Origin: Parafrigoribacterium mesophilum | GTDB lineage: Bacteria > Actinomycetota > Actinomycetes > Actinomycetales > Microbacteriaceae | Direction of reading: 5' to 3' | Assembly: GCF_039652555.1 (NCBI RefSeq) | Contig: NZ_JBDJAF010000001.1 | Coordinates: 868,001-932,000, forward strand | Length of the DNA: 64,000 nucleotides | In this document: piece after piece, positions 24,944-33,505 of the stretch | How the letters are laid out: each line of letters begins with the position of its first letter | Numbering within the stretch: position 1 is the stretch's first letter | Notes under the pieces: generated by a model | What the model was told of the DNA's origin: nothing | The model's database searches: none | Seen by the model: the letters and a program-made list of their open reading frames with translations, nothing else | Position numbers and translations under genes: made by a program

Positions 24944-26533
24944 CTACTCCGTGATGTCGATCTCGCGGATCAAATCCGCGTCGATCTTCGCGCGCACTGA
25001 TTCGAGCAGACCCTCCGGGGCGGGCGAGTCGATGGTCAAAACACTGAGCGCCTGACCGCCCGCCTCGCGACGGCTCACCTGCATGCCGGCGATGTTGATG
25101 CCGGCGTCGCCGAATTCCTTGCCGAAGATGGCCACAATGCCGGGGCGGTCGGTGTACACCATCACGATCAGATGGTGATTGACCGGAACCTCGACGTCAT
25201 AGCCGTTGATTTCCACGATCTTCTCGATCTGCCTGGTCCCGGTGAGGGTGCCAGACACCGAGACCTGCGTGCCGTCGCTGAGGCCGCCCCGGATGGTGAG
25301 CAGATTGCGGTATTCGTCGCTGACGGCATCCTTGATCAGTCGCACCGGGATGCCACGTTGCGCTGCGATAAGCGGTGCGTTGACGTACGACACGGCCTCG
25401 CTGACGATGTTCGTGAACACGCCCTTGAGCGCGGCAAGTTCCAGCACGCTCACATCGAATTCGGCGATCTCGCCGCGCACCTCGACGTCGACGCTGGTGA
25501 GCGGGCCGTCTGCCAGGCCGCTGAACACCTGACCGAGCTTCTCCATGAGCGGGATCCCGGGCCGCACGGTGGTGTTGATCACGCCACCGGCCACGTTCAC
25601 CGCATCCGGCACCAGTTCGCCGTCCAGGGCCAGCCGCACCGACCGGGCCACAGACACGCCGGCTTTTTCCTGCGCCTCGGCTGTGGAGGCGCCCAGGTGC
25701 GGCGTGAGACTGATGTTGTCCAGGCCGAGGAGCGGCGAATCCGTGGGCGGCTCGCTGACGAAGACATCCAGAGCCGCGCCGGCGATGCGCTGGGAGGACA
25801 GCGCCTGGAAGAGGGCATCCTCGTCGATGATTCCGCCGCGGCTGCAGTTGACGATGCGCAACGAAGGCTTGGCCAGCGCGAATTCGTCGGCACCGATCAT
25901 CCCGATCGTCTCCGGCGTCTTCGGGATGTGGATGGTGATGAAATCGGACTGCTCCATCACTTCGCTCAGGCTGGCCAGTTGCACGCCGAGTTGTTGGGCT
26001 CGCATCGGGGTGACGTACGGGTCGAAGGCGATCAGCTTGACGTCGAAGCCGGCCAGCCGCTGGGCGACGAGGGTACCGATCCGGCCGAGGCCAACGATGC
26101 CGACCGTCTTGTCGAACAGTTCGGTGCCGGTGAACTTCGACCGCTTCCACTCCCCCGCCTTGGCGGAGTGGTTCGCATCCGGAATGTGCCGGGCCAGCGA
26201 GAGCAGGTGGCCAATGGCCAGTTCCGCCGCCGACACGATGTTGGAGGTCGGGGCGTTCACGACCATGACCCCCGCCGTGGTGGCCGACTTGACGTCGACA
26301 TTGTCGAGGCCCACTCCGGCACGCGCGATGACCTTGAGTTTCTTACCGACGGCGATCGCCTCGGCGTCGAGCTTGGTGGCGGAGCGAATCAGGATGGCGC
26401 TGGCATCCGTCAGCGCGTCGAGGAGGGCGGGTCGATCGGTACCGTCGAGGTGCCGGATGTCGAAGTCGGGTCCGAGCGCGTCGACCGTCGCCGGGGAGAG
26501 TTCTTCTGCAATCAGCACGATCGGTTTCGCCAC
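24944..26533 (-). CDS. serA: D-3-phosphoglycerate dehydrogenase
   Basis: 529 residues, first step of serine synthesis. Order: catalytic and NAD-binding domains with IVGLGRIGTLVA and the catalytic stretches NCSRGGIIDEDAL and HLGASTAEAQEKA, an intervening allosteric substrate-binding domain (about 320-450), and a C-terminal ACT domain (NIAGMQVSRREAGGQAL) that senses serine in this long form. Length matches actinobacterial type 1 SerA (about 530). Confidence 0.96.
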   Translation of the reverse strand: MAKPIVLIAEELSPATVDALGPDFDIRHLDGTDRPALLDALTDASAILIRSATKLDAEAIAVGKKLKVIARAGVGLDNVDVKSATTAGVMVVNAPTSNIVSAAELAIGHLLSLARHIPDANHSAKAGEWKRSKFTGTELFDKTVGIVGLGRIGTLVAQRLAGFDVKLIAFDPYVTPMRAQQLGVQLASLSEVMEQSDFITIHIPKTPETIGMIGADEFALAKPSLRIVNCSRGGIIDEDALFQALSSQRIAGAALDVFVSEPPTDSPLLGLDNISLTPHLGASTAEAQEKAGVSVARSVRLALDGELVPDAVNVAGGVINTTVRPGIPLMEKLGQVFSGLADGPLTSVDVEVRGEIAEFDVSVLELAALKGVFTNIVSEAVSYVNAPLIAAQRGIPVRLIKDAVSDEYRNLLTIRGGLSDGTQVSVSGTLTGTRQIEKIVEINGYDVEVPVNHHLIVMVYTDRPGIVAIFGKEFGDAGINIAGMQVSRREAGGQALSVLTIDSPAPEGLLESVRAKIDADLIREIDITE

Positions 26534-26662
26534 GAATCGAATCCTTCGTCAAAGGGGAATGGGATCGCCGCGACGCACGTGGGCGCGACACCAAGCCACT
26601 TTAGTCCAGAGCGGGCCCGCGCCTGACCGTATGACGCACGGCGTCGGGTGACCCGGTGCTGC

Positions 26663-27022
26663 TCAGCCGGCGAGCAGGCCGGCGAGAGTGCTCAGACTCA
26701 GGGTTGCCGCAGCCACGGTGGCCAAGCCGGCGAGGAACACGAGCGCCCTGCCGAGCAGCGGCAGGCGGCGGCCGAGCCACCAGGCCAGCGCGTAAACCAC
26801 GGGCGGCAGCACCAGGCTCGCAATCAACGCGACCCAGGGCACGGCCACCGGTGCCAGGCCGACCGACAGTGCGTTCGCGTTGAACGCGGCGATCTGCGAG
26901 GTGACCCCCACGGTGTCGGACACGGCCTCGAATAGGTCGTATCCGTAAAGCACGGCGAACAGCGCGGCCACAGCGACTGCCTGCCACAGCCGCGGCGCAG
27001 ATGTTGCGGTCGTCGTCGACAT
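26663..27022 (-). CDS. Hypothetical membrane protein
   Basis: 119 residues. The ATG at 27022 has the strong site GGGGAGGTGACG upstream, which overlaps the end of the preceding gene; a longer frame back to 27139 is an overlap artefact. Three hydrophobic segments (AVAVAALFAVLYGYDLF; VALIASLVLPPVVYALAWWLG; ALVFLAGLATVAAATLSL). Two bases separate it from the upstream membrane gene, with which it likely forms a pair. No family recognised. A 129-base gap then leads to serA. Confidence 0.75.
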   Translation of the reverse strand: MSTTTATSAPRLWQAVAVAALFAVLYGYDLFEAVSDTVGVTSQIAAFNANALSVGLAPVAVPWVALIASLVLPPVVYALAWWLGRRLPLLGRALVFLAGLATVAAATLSLSTLAGLLAG

Positions 27023-27024
27023 CG

Positions 27025-27423
27025 TCACCTCCCCACCACCATCGGCCACGGCACCAGCACGACCATGCCGACCAGCAGCCACAACACCCGCGTCAGTGGC
27101 CGACGCCCGCGGGTCAACAGCAGCACGGCGCCGAACCACAGCGCCGGAGCCACAATCGCGAGAAACTCACCGAACTGGTACATGACCTCCGGGATCAGCC
27201 CGGCCAAGGTCAGCGTGTTCCGGAGCACCGCTCCGAACCAACCGATCGTGTAAAGCAGGTACACCCCGGCGAACACGCCATAGCCGACGAGCAGCAGCGA
27301 ACCGGTGCCCGCCGCGGGTCCCGGACGCCGCGCGACGGCCGGCGGTGAGTCCGGAGCGTCCACGTGGGTGGGGTCGGTCTCCGCGCCCCAGCTCAGCGCC
27401 TCGGCATCCGGATCGTCGTCCAT
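27025..27423 (-). CDS. Hypothetical membrane protein
   Basis: 132 residues: an acidic, proline-rich cytoplasmic N-terminus of about 40 residues, then three hydrophobic segments (LLLVGYGVFAGVYLLYTIGW; FLAIVAPALWFGAVLLL; VLWLLVGMVVLVPWPMVVG). Conserved between ilvC and serA in related genomes as far as I remember, function unknown. Its 3' end contains the ribosome-binding site of the next gene, so the two are coupled. Confidence 0.75.
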   Translation of the reverse strand: MDDDPDAEALSWGAETDPTHVDAPDSPPAVARRPGPAAGTGSLLLVGYGVFAGVYLLYTIGWFGAVLRNTLTLAGLIPEVMYQFGEFLAIVAPALWFGAVLLLTRGRRPLTRVLWLLVGMVVLVPWPMVVGR

Positions 27424-27513
27424 GGTCTCCTTGAGAACTCGGCGCGCCAGGAACCCGCTCGTCGCGCCCGGAGTTTCGGGTGCGGCGAGCCGGGTTGCTG
27501 GTGCAGCGAACGG

Positions 27514-28542
27514 CTAGCGGGCGACTTCGCCGTCCACGTAGTCGTCGTCGTCGGCCTTGTTCCAGGCGAACAGCTTGCGCAGCTCACGGCCGGTGGCCTC
27601 GATCGGATGCTGCTCGCCCTTCTTACGCAACGCGAAGAACTCCGGGGCGCCGGCATCCTGGTCGGCGATGAACCGCTTGGCGAAGGTGCCGTCCTGGATA
27701 TCGGCCAGCACCGCCTTCATGTTCTCCTTCACGTGCGGGTCGATGACGCGCGGTCCGGAGACGTAGTCGCCGTACTCGGCCGTGTCGGAGACGCTCCAGC
27801 GCTGCTTGGCGATGCCGCCCTCGTTGATCAGGTCGACGATGAGCTTGAGCTCGTGCAGTACCTCGAAGTAGGCGATCTGCGGCTGGTAACCAGCCTCGGT
27901 GAGTGTTTCGAAGCCGTACTGGATGAGCTGTGACACTCCGCCGCACAGCACGCTCTGCTCGCCGAACAGGTCGGTCTCGGTTTCCTCGGTGAAGGTGGTC
28001 TTGATCGCGCCGGCGCGCAGCCCGCCGATGCCCTTGGCGTAGGACCAGGCCAGCGGCCAGGCGCCTCCGGTGGCATCCTCTTCCACGGCGACGATGACCG
28101 GTACGCCGCGGCCGGCCTCGAACTCGCGGCGCACGATGTGTCCGGGTCCCTTCGGGGCGACCATGATCACGTCGACGCCCTCCGGCGCGGTGATGTAGCC
28201 GAACCGGATGTTGAAGCCGTGTCCGAACAGGATGGCGTTGCCCTTGGACAGGTGCGGCTGAATGTCCTCGGCATACAGGTGGCGCTGCACCTGGTCAGGA
28301 GCCAGGATCACGATGACATCGGCCCACTCGGTGGCCTCCGCCGACGACAACACGGTGAAGCCGGCCTCCTCGGCCTTCGCCTTCGACTTTGACCCCTCCT
28401 TGAGCCCGATGCGCACCTCGACGCCGGAGTCGCGCAGGTTTTGCGCGTGCGCGTGACCCTGCGATCCGTAGCCGATGACGGCGACCTTCTTGCCTTGGAT
28501 GATCGCCAGATCGGCGTCGTTGTCGTAGAAAATCTCGGTCAC
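27514..28542 (-). CDS. ilvC: Ketol-acid reductoisomerase (NADP+)
   Basis: 342 residues, class I length. Converts acetolactate or acetohydroxybutyrate to dihydroxy acids in branched-chain amino acid synthesis. NADP-binding VIGYGSQGHAHAQNL at residues 23-37, substrate/metal ligands in the helical domain (DLFGEQSVLCGG, SDTAEYGDYVSGP). Follows ilvN after 93 bases that contain the palindrome at 28563-28627. Confidence 0.97.
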   Translation of the reverse strand: MTEIFYDNDADLAIIQGKKVAVIGYGSQGHAHAQNLRDSGVEVRIGLKEGSKSKAKAEEAGFTVLSSAEATEWADVIVILAPDQVQRHLYAEDIQPHLSKGNAILFGHGFNIRFGYITAPEGVDVIMVAPKGPGHIVRREFEAGRGVPVIVAVEEDATGGAWPLAWSYAKGIGGLRAGAIKTTFTEETETDLFGEQSVLCGGVSQLIQYGFETLTEAGYQPQIAYFEVLHELKLIVDLINEGGIAKQRWSVSDTAEYGDYVSGPRVIDPHVKENMKAVLADIQDGTFAKRFIADQDAGAPEFFALRKKGEQHPIEATGRELRKLFAWNKADDDDYVDGEVAR

Positions 28543-28562
28543 TGTGGTTCTCCTTGATATCC

Positions 28563-28627
28563 GGTCCCTGAGGCTCTCGAAGGGACGGTTGCTGAATCGT
28601 ACAGTCCCTTCGAGAGCCTCGGGGACC
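28563..28627. repeat. Long palindrome between ilvN and ilvC
   Basis: Arms of about 24 bases (28563-28586 and 28604-28627) are complementary except one position; the loop is about 17 bases. The arm core TGAGGCTCTCGAAGGGAC resembles the dispersed Microbacteriaceae palindrome noted at 6875. As RNA it would be a very stable hairpin inside the ilv operon, possibly a processing or attenuation site. No U-tract follows, so simple termination is less likely. Confidence 0.75.
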
Positions 28628-28635
28628 GTAAGGTG

Positions 28636-29142
28636 TTAGCCCTTGGACACGCGCTCGGTGATGCTCTTGCCGCCGCGCCCGATGGCGAGAAGCCCGGACT
28701 GGGCGATCTCCTTGATGCCGTACGGTTCGAGCACCCGCAGCAGCGCGTGCGTCTTGGCGCTGTCTCCGGTGACTTCGATCACGAGGGCATCGGAGGCGAC
28801 ATCCACCACCCTGGCGCGGAACAGGTTCGCCGCCTCCAGGATGGGACTGCGGGTGGTGTTGTCCACGCGCACCTTCACCAGCAGGTGCTCACGCTCGACG
28901 GTTTGCGACGGGTCGAGTTCGACGATCTTGATCACATTGACGAGCTTGTTCAGCTGCTTGGTGACTTGCTCGAGCGGACCTTCCTCCACATCCACCACCA
29001 CGGTGATGCGGGACAGCCCGGGAATCTCGCTCTTGCCGACCGCGAGAGACTCGATGTTGAAACCGCGCCGGGCGAACAGCCCGGCGACCCGGGTGAGCAG
29101 GCCTGGTTTGTCTTCGACGATCAACGACAACACGTGCGGCAC
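28636..29142 (-). CDS. ilvN: Acetolactate synthase, small regulatory subunit
   Basis: 168 residues. N-terminal ACT domain (HVLSLIVEDKPGLLTRVAGLF, then RGFNIESLAVG) that binds valine for feedback inhibition, followed by the C-terminal ALS small-subunit domain. Length is typical. Three bases separate its ATG from the ilvB stop, so the two subunits are co-translated. Confidence 0.97.
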   Translation of the reverse strand: MPHVLSLIVEDKPGLLTRVAGLFARRGFNIESLAVGKSEIPGLSRITVVVDVEEGPLEQVTKQLNKLVNVIKIVELDPSQTVEREHLLVKVRVDNTTRSPILEAANLFRARVVDVASDALVIEVTGDSAKTHALLRVLEPYGIKEIAQSGLLAIGRGGKSITERVSKG

Positions 29143-29145
29143 GGT

Positions 29146-30951
29146 CTACTCCTCATCCCACTCAGGGGCTCTGTCTCTGGCGTATTGCACGCTGGAGTTG
29201 CCCACACCTTGCGGGACCATCGGCCACACCATCGCGTCGCGGCTCACGACGAAGTCGATGACGACGGGTCGGTCGTTGGTGGAATTCGCCAGTTCGATCG
29301 CGGCATCCACTTCCTCTTTCTTGGTGACCCGGATGCCGAGCGCGCCGTACGCGTCGGCAAGCTTGACGAAATCGGGGATCATCGGTGTTTCGGTGTCGGG
29401 GTTCAGGTCGGTGAACGAATGCCGCCCGTCGTAGAACAGGGTCTGCCACTGCCGCACCATGCCGAGCGATGAGTTGTTGATGATCGCGACTTTGATCGGG
29501 ATGTTGTTGATCGTGCAGGTGGCCAGTTCCTGGTTCGTCATCTGGAAGCATCCGTCGCCGTCGATCGCCCACACCGTGCGGTCCGGGTTGGCGACCTTGG
29601 CGCCCATCGCCGCCGGGACGCCGTAGCCCATCGTGCCGGCACCGCCCGAGTTCAGCCACGCGTTGGGCCGTTCGTACTTGATGAACTGGGCCGCCCACAT
29701 CTGGTGCTGCCCGACTCCGGCGGCGTACACGCCCTCGGGGCCGGTGATCGCGCCGATCCGCTCGATGACGTACTGCGGGGACAGTGTGCCATCTTCCGGT
29801 TCGTCGTAGCCGAGTGGGTACCGGGTCCTCAAGTCGTTGAGCCGCACCCACCAATCGGAATAGTCGGGCTTCTGATGCTTTGTCGCATCCGCGAAGGCAA
29901 CGGTTAAGTCGGCGATGACATCTTTGGCATCGCCAACGATCGGCACATCGGCCAGGCGGATCTTCGAGATCTCCGCCGGATCGATGTCAACATGCACGAC
30001 CTTGGCGTCGGGGGCGAACAGGTTCGCCTTACCGGTGACACGGTCGTCGAACCGGGCGCCCAACGAGATGAGCAGGTCGGATTCCTGAAGGGCGAGCACC
30101 GCAGGCACAGCGCCGTGCATGCCGGGCATGCCCAGGTGCTGCTGGTGCGAGTCGGGGAACGCGCCGCGGGCCATCAGCGTGGTCACCACTGGCACACCGG
30201 TCAGTTCGGCCAGGGCGAGCAGCTCCGCGGATGCCTCGGCGCGGATCACGCCGCCGCCCACGTAGAAGATCGGTCGCTTGGCCTCGGCCAGCAGCCGTGC
30301 CGCTGCCTGGATCTGCTTGCCGTGCGCCTTGGTCACCGGCCGGTAACCGGGAAGGTCCAGTTTGGGCGGCCAGATGAAGGGTGCGCTCTTCTGCTGTGCA
30401 TCCTTGGTGATGTCGACGACCACAGGGCCGGGGCGTCCGGTGGTGGCGATGTGCACCGCCGCCGCGATCGTGCCTGGCACGTCCTCGGGGCGGGTGACCA
30501 AGAACGAGTGCTTGGTGATCGGCATCGAAATGCCGACGATGTCGACTTCCTGGAACGCGTCCGTGCCCATCGACGTGGAGAACACCTGACCGGTGATCGC
30601 CAGGAGCGGCACCGAGTCCATATGCGCGTCGGCGATGGCCGTGACGAGGTTGGTGGCGCCAGGTCCGGACGTGGCGATGCACACGCCGAGCTTGCCGGTG
30701 GAGGACGCGTAGCCCTCGGCGGCGTGGCCGGCGCCCTGTTCGTGCCGCACCAGGATGTGCCGGATGGCGGTCGAGGACATCAGCTCGTCATAGAACGGCA
30801 TGATCGCCCCACCGGGCAGGCCGAACACATCCTTGACCCCGAGCAACTCGAGCGAACGAAGAATGGCACCCGACCCGGTGAGTACCTCTGCCTTTGCAGA
30901 GTTGCCCGGCTTGGACGGCGCCTTGGCGGTGGGGACGGGTGAGGAGTGCAT
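29146..30951 (-). CDS. ilvB: Acetolactate synthase, large catalytic subunit
   Basis: 601 residues from the ATG at 30951 (AAGGA upstream at a rather long spacing). ThDP-dependent condensation of pyruvate with pyruvate or 2-oxobutyrate. The catalytic glutamate lies in LVRHEQGAGHAAEGYA and the ThDP/Mg motif in AIDGDGCFQMTNQEL. FAD and quinone-like central domain complete. Longer frame to 31068 is rejected because it runs into the ilvD 3' end with poor composition. First step enzyme of the ilvBNC unit. Confidence 0.96.
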   Translation of the reverse strand: MHSSPVPTAKAPSKPGNSAKAEVLTGSGAILRSLELLGVKDVFGLPGGAIMPFYDELMSSTAIRHILVRHEQGAGHAAEGYASSTGKLGVCIATSGPGATNLVTAIADAHMDSVPLLAITGQVFSTSMGTDAFQEVDIVGISMPITKHSFLVTRPEDVPGTIAAAVHIATTGRPGPVVVDITKDAQQKSAPFIWPPKLDLPGYRPVTKAHGKQIQAAARLLAEAKRPIFYVGGGVIRAEASAELLALAELTGVPVVTTLMARGAFPDSHQQHLGMPGMHGAVPAVLALQESDLLISLGARFDDRVTGKANLFAPDAKVVHVDIDPAEISKIRLADVPIVGDAKDVIADLTVAFADATKHQKPDYSDWWVRLNDLRTRYPLGYDEPEDGTLSPQYVIERIGAITGPEGVYAAGVGQHQMWAAQFIKYERPNAWLNSGGAGTMGYGVPAAMGAKVANPDRTVWAIDGDGCFQMTNQELATCTINNIPIKVAIINNSSLGMVRQWQTLFYDGRHSFTDLNPDTETPMIPDFVKLADAYGALGIRVTKKEEVDAAIELANSTNDRPVVIDFVVSRDAMVWPMVPQGVGNSSVQYARDRAPEWDEE

Positions 30952-31003
30952 GGAATCTACGATCCTTGAGTTGACCTGAACGAATGGAACACTGTTCGCG
31001 GCG

Positions 31004-32698
31004 TCATCCGGTGATCGCGCCCTCCGCTGCGGAGTGCACGAGCTTGGAATACTTTGCGAGCACGCCACGGGTATAGCGCGGGGGAAGCGGCGCCCAGCCT
31101 TCGCGGCGGGCAGCGAGCTCAGCCGGGTCGACCAGTAGGTCGAGCGAGCGAGCAGCGATATCGACCCGTATCAGATCACCATCGCGCACGAAGGCGATCG
31201 GACCTGCGTCCACCGCTTCGGGTGCTATGTGGCCGATGCACAGGCCGGTTGTGCCGCCTGAGAATCGTCCGTCCGTCAAGAGTAGTACATCCTTGCCGAG
31301 GCCCGCTCCCTTGATGGCCGCGGTGATGGCGAGCATCTCGCGCATTCCCGGTCCTCCCTTGGGCCCCTCGTAACGGATGACGATGACGTCGCCCTTCTGG
31401 ATGGCGCCTTCGGTGAGCGCATCCATCGCCGCCCGCTCGCGTTCGAACACGCGCGCAGGGCCTTCGAAGGAGGTGGCGTCGAATCCGGCCGTCTTCACAA
31501 CGGCACCCTCCGGCGCGATACTGCCGTGCAGGATCGAGATGCCGCCGTGGGCGTGGATCGGGTTGTCGAAGTGGCGCACCACTTCGCCGTCGGGGGCAGG
31601 CGGGTTGATCGCCTCGAGGTTCTCCGCGACGGTCTTGCCGGTGACGGTGAGGCAGTCGCCGTGCAGCAGTCCGGCATCCAGCAGCGCCTTCATCACGACC
31701 GGCACTCCGCCGTGACGGTCGACGTCGTTCATGACGTACTTGCCGAACGGTTTGAGGTCGCCGAGGTGCGGCACCTTGTCGGCGATGCGGTTGAAGTCAG
31801 CCAGCTCCAAGTCGACGTCGGCTTCGTGGGCGATGGCCAGCAGATGCAGCACCGAGTTGGTGGATCCGCCGTACGCCATCACCACCGAGATCGCGTTCTC
31901 GAACGCGTCTTTGGTCATGATGTCGCGCGCGGTGATGCCCAAGCGCAGCAGGTTCACGACCGCTTCGCCCGAGCGGTGCGCGAAGTAGTCGCGACGGCGG
32001 TCGGCGCTGGGCGGAGCGGCCGATCCCGGCATGCTCATCCCGAGCGCTTCGGCGACGCTGGCCATGGTGTTCGCGGTGTACATGCCGCCGCAGGCACCTT
32101 CCCCGGGGGCGATGGCACGCTCGATGCAGTCCAGGTCGTCCAGGGTCATGGTGCCGGCTTTGCAGGCGCCGACCGCCTCGTAAGCGTCGATGATGGTGAC
32201 GTTCTTCTCGGTGCCGTCGCTGAGCTTGACCCAGCCGGGAGCAATCGATCCGGCGTAGAGGAAGACGGATGCGAGGTCCAGCCGCGCGGCGGCCATCAAC
32301 ATCCCGGGCAGGGATTTGTCGCAACCGGCCAGGAGCACGGAACCGTCCAGCCGCTCGGCCATCATGACGGTCTCCACCGAGTCGGCGATCACCTCGCGGC
32401 TGACCAGCGAGAAGTGCATGCCTTCGTGACCCATGGCGATGCCGTCTGAGACGGAGACCGTGCCGAACTGCAGCGGATAACCGCCACCGGAGTGCACCCC
32501 CTCCTTCGCCGCCTGCGCGAGCCTGGCCAGAGACAGGTTGCAGGGCGTGATCTCGTTCCAGGAACTGGCGATGCCGATTTGTGGCTTGTCCCAGTCCTCA
32601 TCGCCCATCCCGACAGCGCGGAGCATGCCCCGGGAAGCAGATTTTTCGATGCCGTCTGTAACGTCGCGACTCCGCGGCTTGATGTCTGGTGCAGTCAT
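31004..32698 (-). CDS. ilvD: Dihydroxy-acid dehydratase
   Basis: 564 residues. Fe-S enzyme that dehydrates dihydroxy acids to 2-oxo acids. The cluster-binding cysteines appear in NEITPCNLSL, LAGCDKSLPGM and GEGACGGMYTANTM; the C-terminal GRFSGGTTGLCIGHIAPE is also diagnostic. It starts nine bases after otsB and ends 52 bases before ilvB, so trehalose and branched-chain genes may share a transcript. Confidence 0.97.
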   Translation of the reverse strand: MTAPDIKPRSRDVTDGIEKSASRGMLRAVGMGDEDWDKPQIGIASSWNEITPCNLSLARLAQAAKEGVHSGGGYPLQFGTVSVSDGIAMGHEGMHFSLVSREVIADSVETVMMAERLDGSVLLAGCDKSLPGMLMAAARLDLASVFLYAGSIAPGWVKLSDGTEKNVTIIDAYEAVGACKAGTMTLDDLDCIERAIAPGEGACGGMYTANTMASVAEALGMSMPGSAAPPSADRRRDYFAHRSGEAVVNLLRLGITARDIMTKDAFENAISVVMAYGGSTNSVLHLLAIAHEADVDLELADFNRIADKVPHLGDLKPFGKYVMNDVDRHGGVPVVMKALLDAGLLHGDCLTVTGKTVAENLEAINPPAPDGEVVRHFDNPIHAHGGISILHGSIAPEGAVVKTAGFDATSFEGPARVFERERAAMDALTEGAIQKGDVIVIRYEGPKGGPGMREMLAITAAIKGAGLGKDVLLLTDGRFSGGTTGLCIGHIAPEAVDAGPIAFVRDGDLIRVDIAARSLDLLVDPAELAARREGWAPLPPRYTRGVLAKYSKLVHSAAEGAITG

Positions 32699-32707
32699 GG
32701 AACGAGT

Positions 32708-33505
32708 CTAGGACTTCCGGCGAAGTCGACTTCTCTCGTCGGCGAGCACGCCGAGGAGAGTCGCGAACTGCTCGCAGTCGCGCACCCGGAACGGTGCGAT
32801 GGTCGACCCGGCACCCACCTTCACACCGACGTCGCCGGAACCCAGCACCGCGAACGCGTCTTCGTCGGTGACATCGTCACCGGCGTAGAACGTCGCCGTC
32901 GCGCCGGTGAGCTGCCGCAACCGCCCGATCGCGTGCCCCTTGGTGGCGGACCGTACCGAGAACTCGAGCACGTCTTTGCCGTCGCGCACGGTGAGGCCTG
33001 CGAAGCCGGCGGCGGCCTGTCTGGCTCGGCTCTGCGCCTCACCGGCGACATCGGGGGTGGCCAGCCTGGTGTGCACCGCGACGCCCGCGGGCTTGCGTTC
33101 CAGCCACACCTGCGGGCAACTGGTCGCGATCGTGGCCAGAACCTCGGTCAATTCGGCGAGGCGGGCTCGCTCGGATTCGTCGAGTTCCGGCCCGGAAGGA
33201 TCGTCGCCTCCCAGTTCAACCTCGTTGCCGTGCGACCCGACCAGCAGTGTCCCGGCCGGCGGATCGGCCACCGCGCGAAGGCTCGCCAGCGCCCTGCCCG
33301 AGATGTAGGCGACACGTGTACCGTCTGCGTTCAACAGCCGGGCGGCGGCGGCCGCGGACTGTGGCAGCGCTCTGGCATCCTGGGGCCGATCCACGATCGG
33401 TGCCAGAGTGCCGTCGAAATCGAGCGCGACGAGCAGTCGTGACGTGCTCGCGAGCCGGTGCACCGCGGCCACGATGTCTTCCGGCAGCCCCACGGAATCC
33501 GTCAC
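32708..33505 (-). CDS. otsB: Trehalose-6-phosphate phosphatase
   Basis: 265 residues from the GTG at 33505, which overlaps the otsA stop (GTGA). HAD-superfamily phosphatase: motif I LDFDGTLAPI near residues 28-37, motif III/IV in the segment with KGHAIGRL and AGDDVTDEDAF. Completes trehalose synthesis from the OtsA product. A start at 33583 would overlap otsA in a different frame and is rejected. Confidence 0.95.
   Translation of the reverse strand: MTDSVGLPEDIVAAVHRLASTSRLLVALDFDGTLAPIVDRPQDARALPQSAAAAARLLNADGTRVAYISGRALASLRAVADPPAGTLLVGSHGNEVELGGDDPSGPELDESERARLAELTEVLATIATSCPQVWLERKPAGVAVHTRLATPDVAGEAQSRARQAAAGFAGLTVRDGKDVLEFSVRSATKGHAIGRLRQLTGATATFYAGDDVTDEDAFAVLGSGDVGVKVGAGSTIAPFRVRDCEQFATLLGVLADERSRLRRKS

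Noticed and set aside
30952..32710. T-box riboswitch or ilv leader attenuator upstream of ilvB or ilvD
   Set aside because: Only 52 and 9 bases separate these genes; no T-box sequence or leader peptide with branched-chain codons was found.
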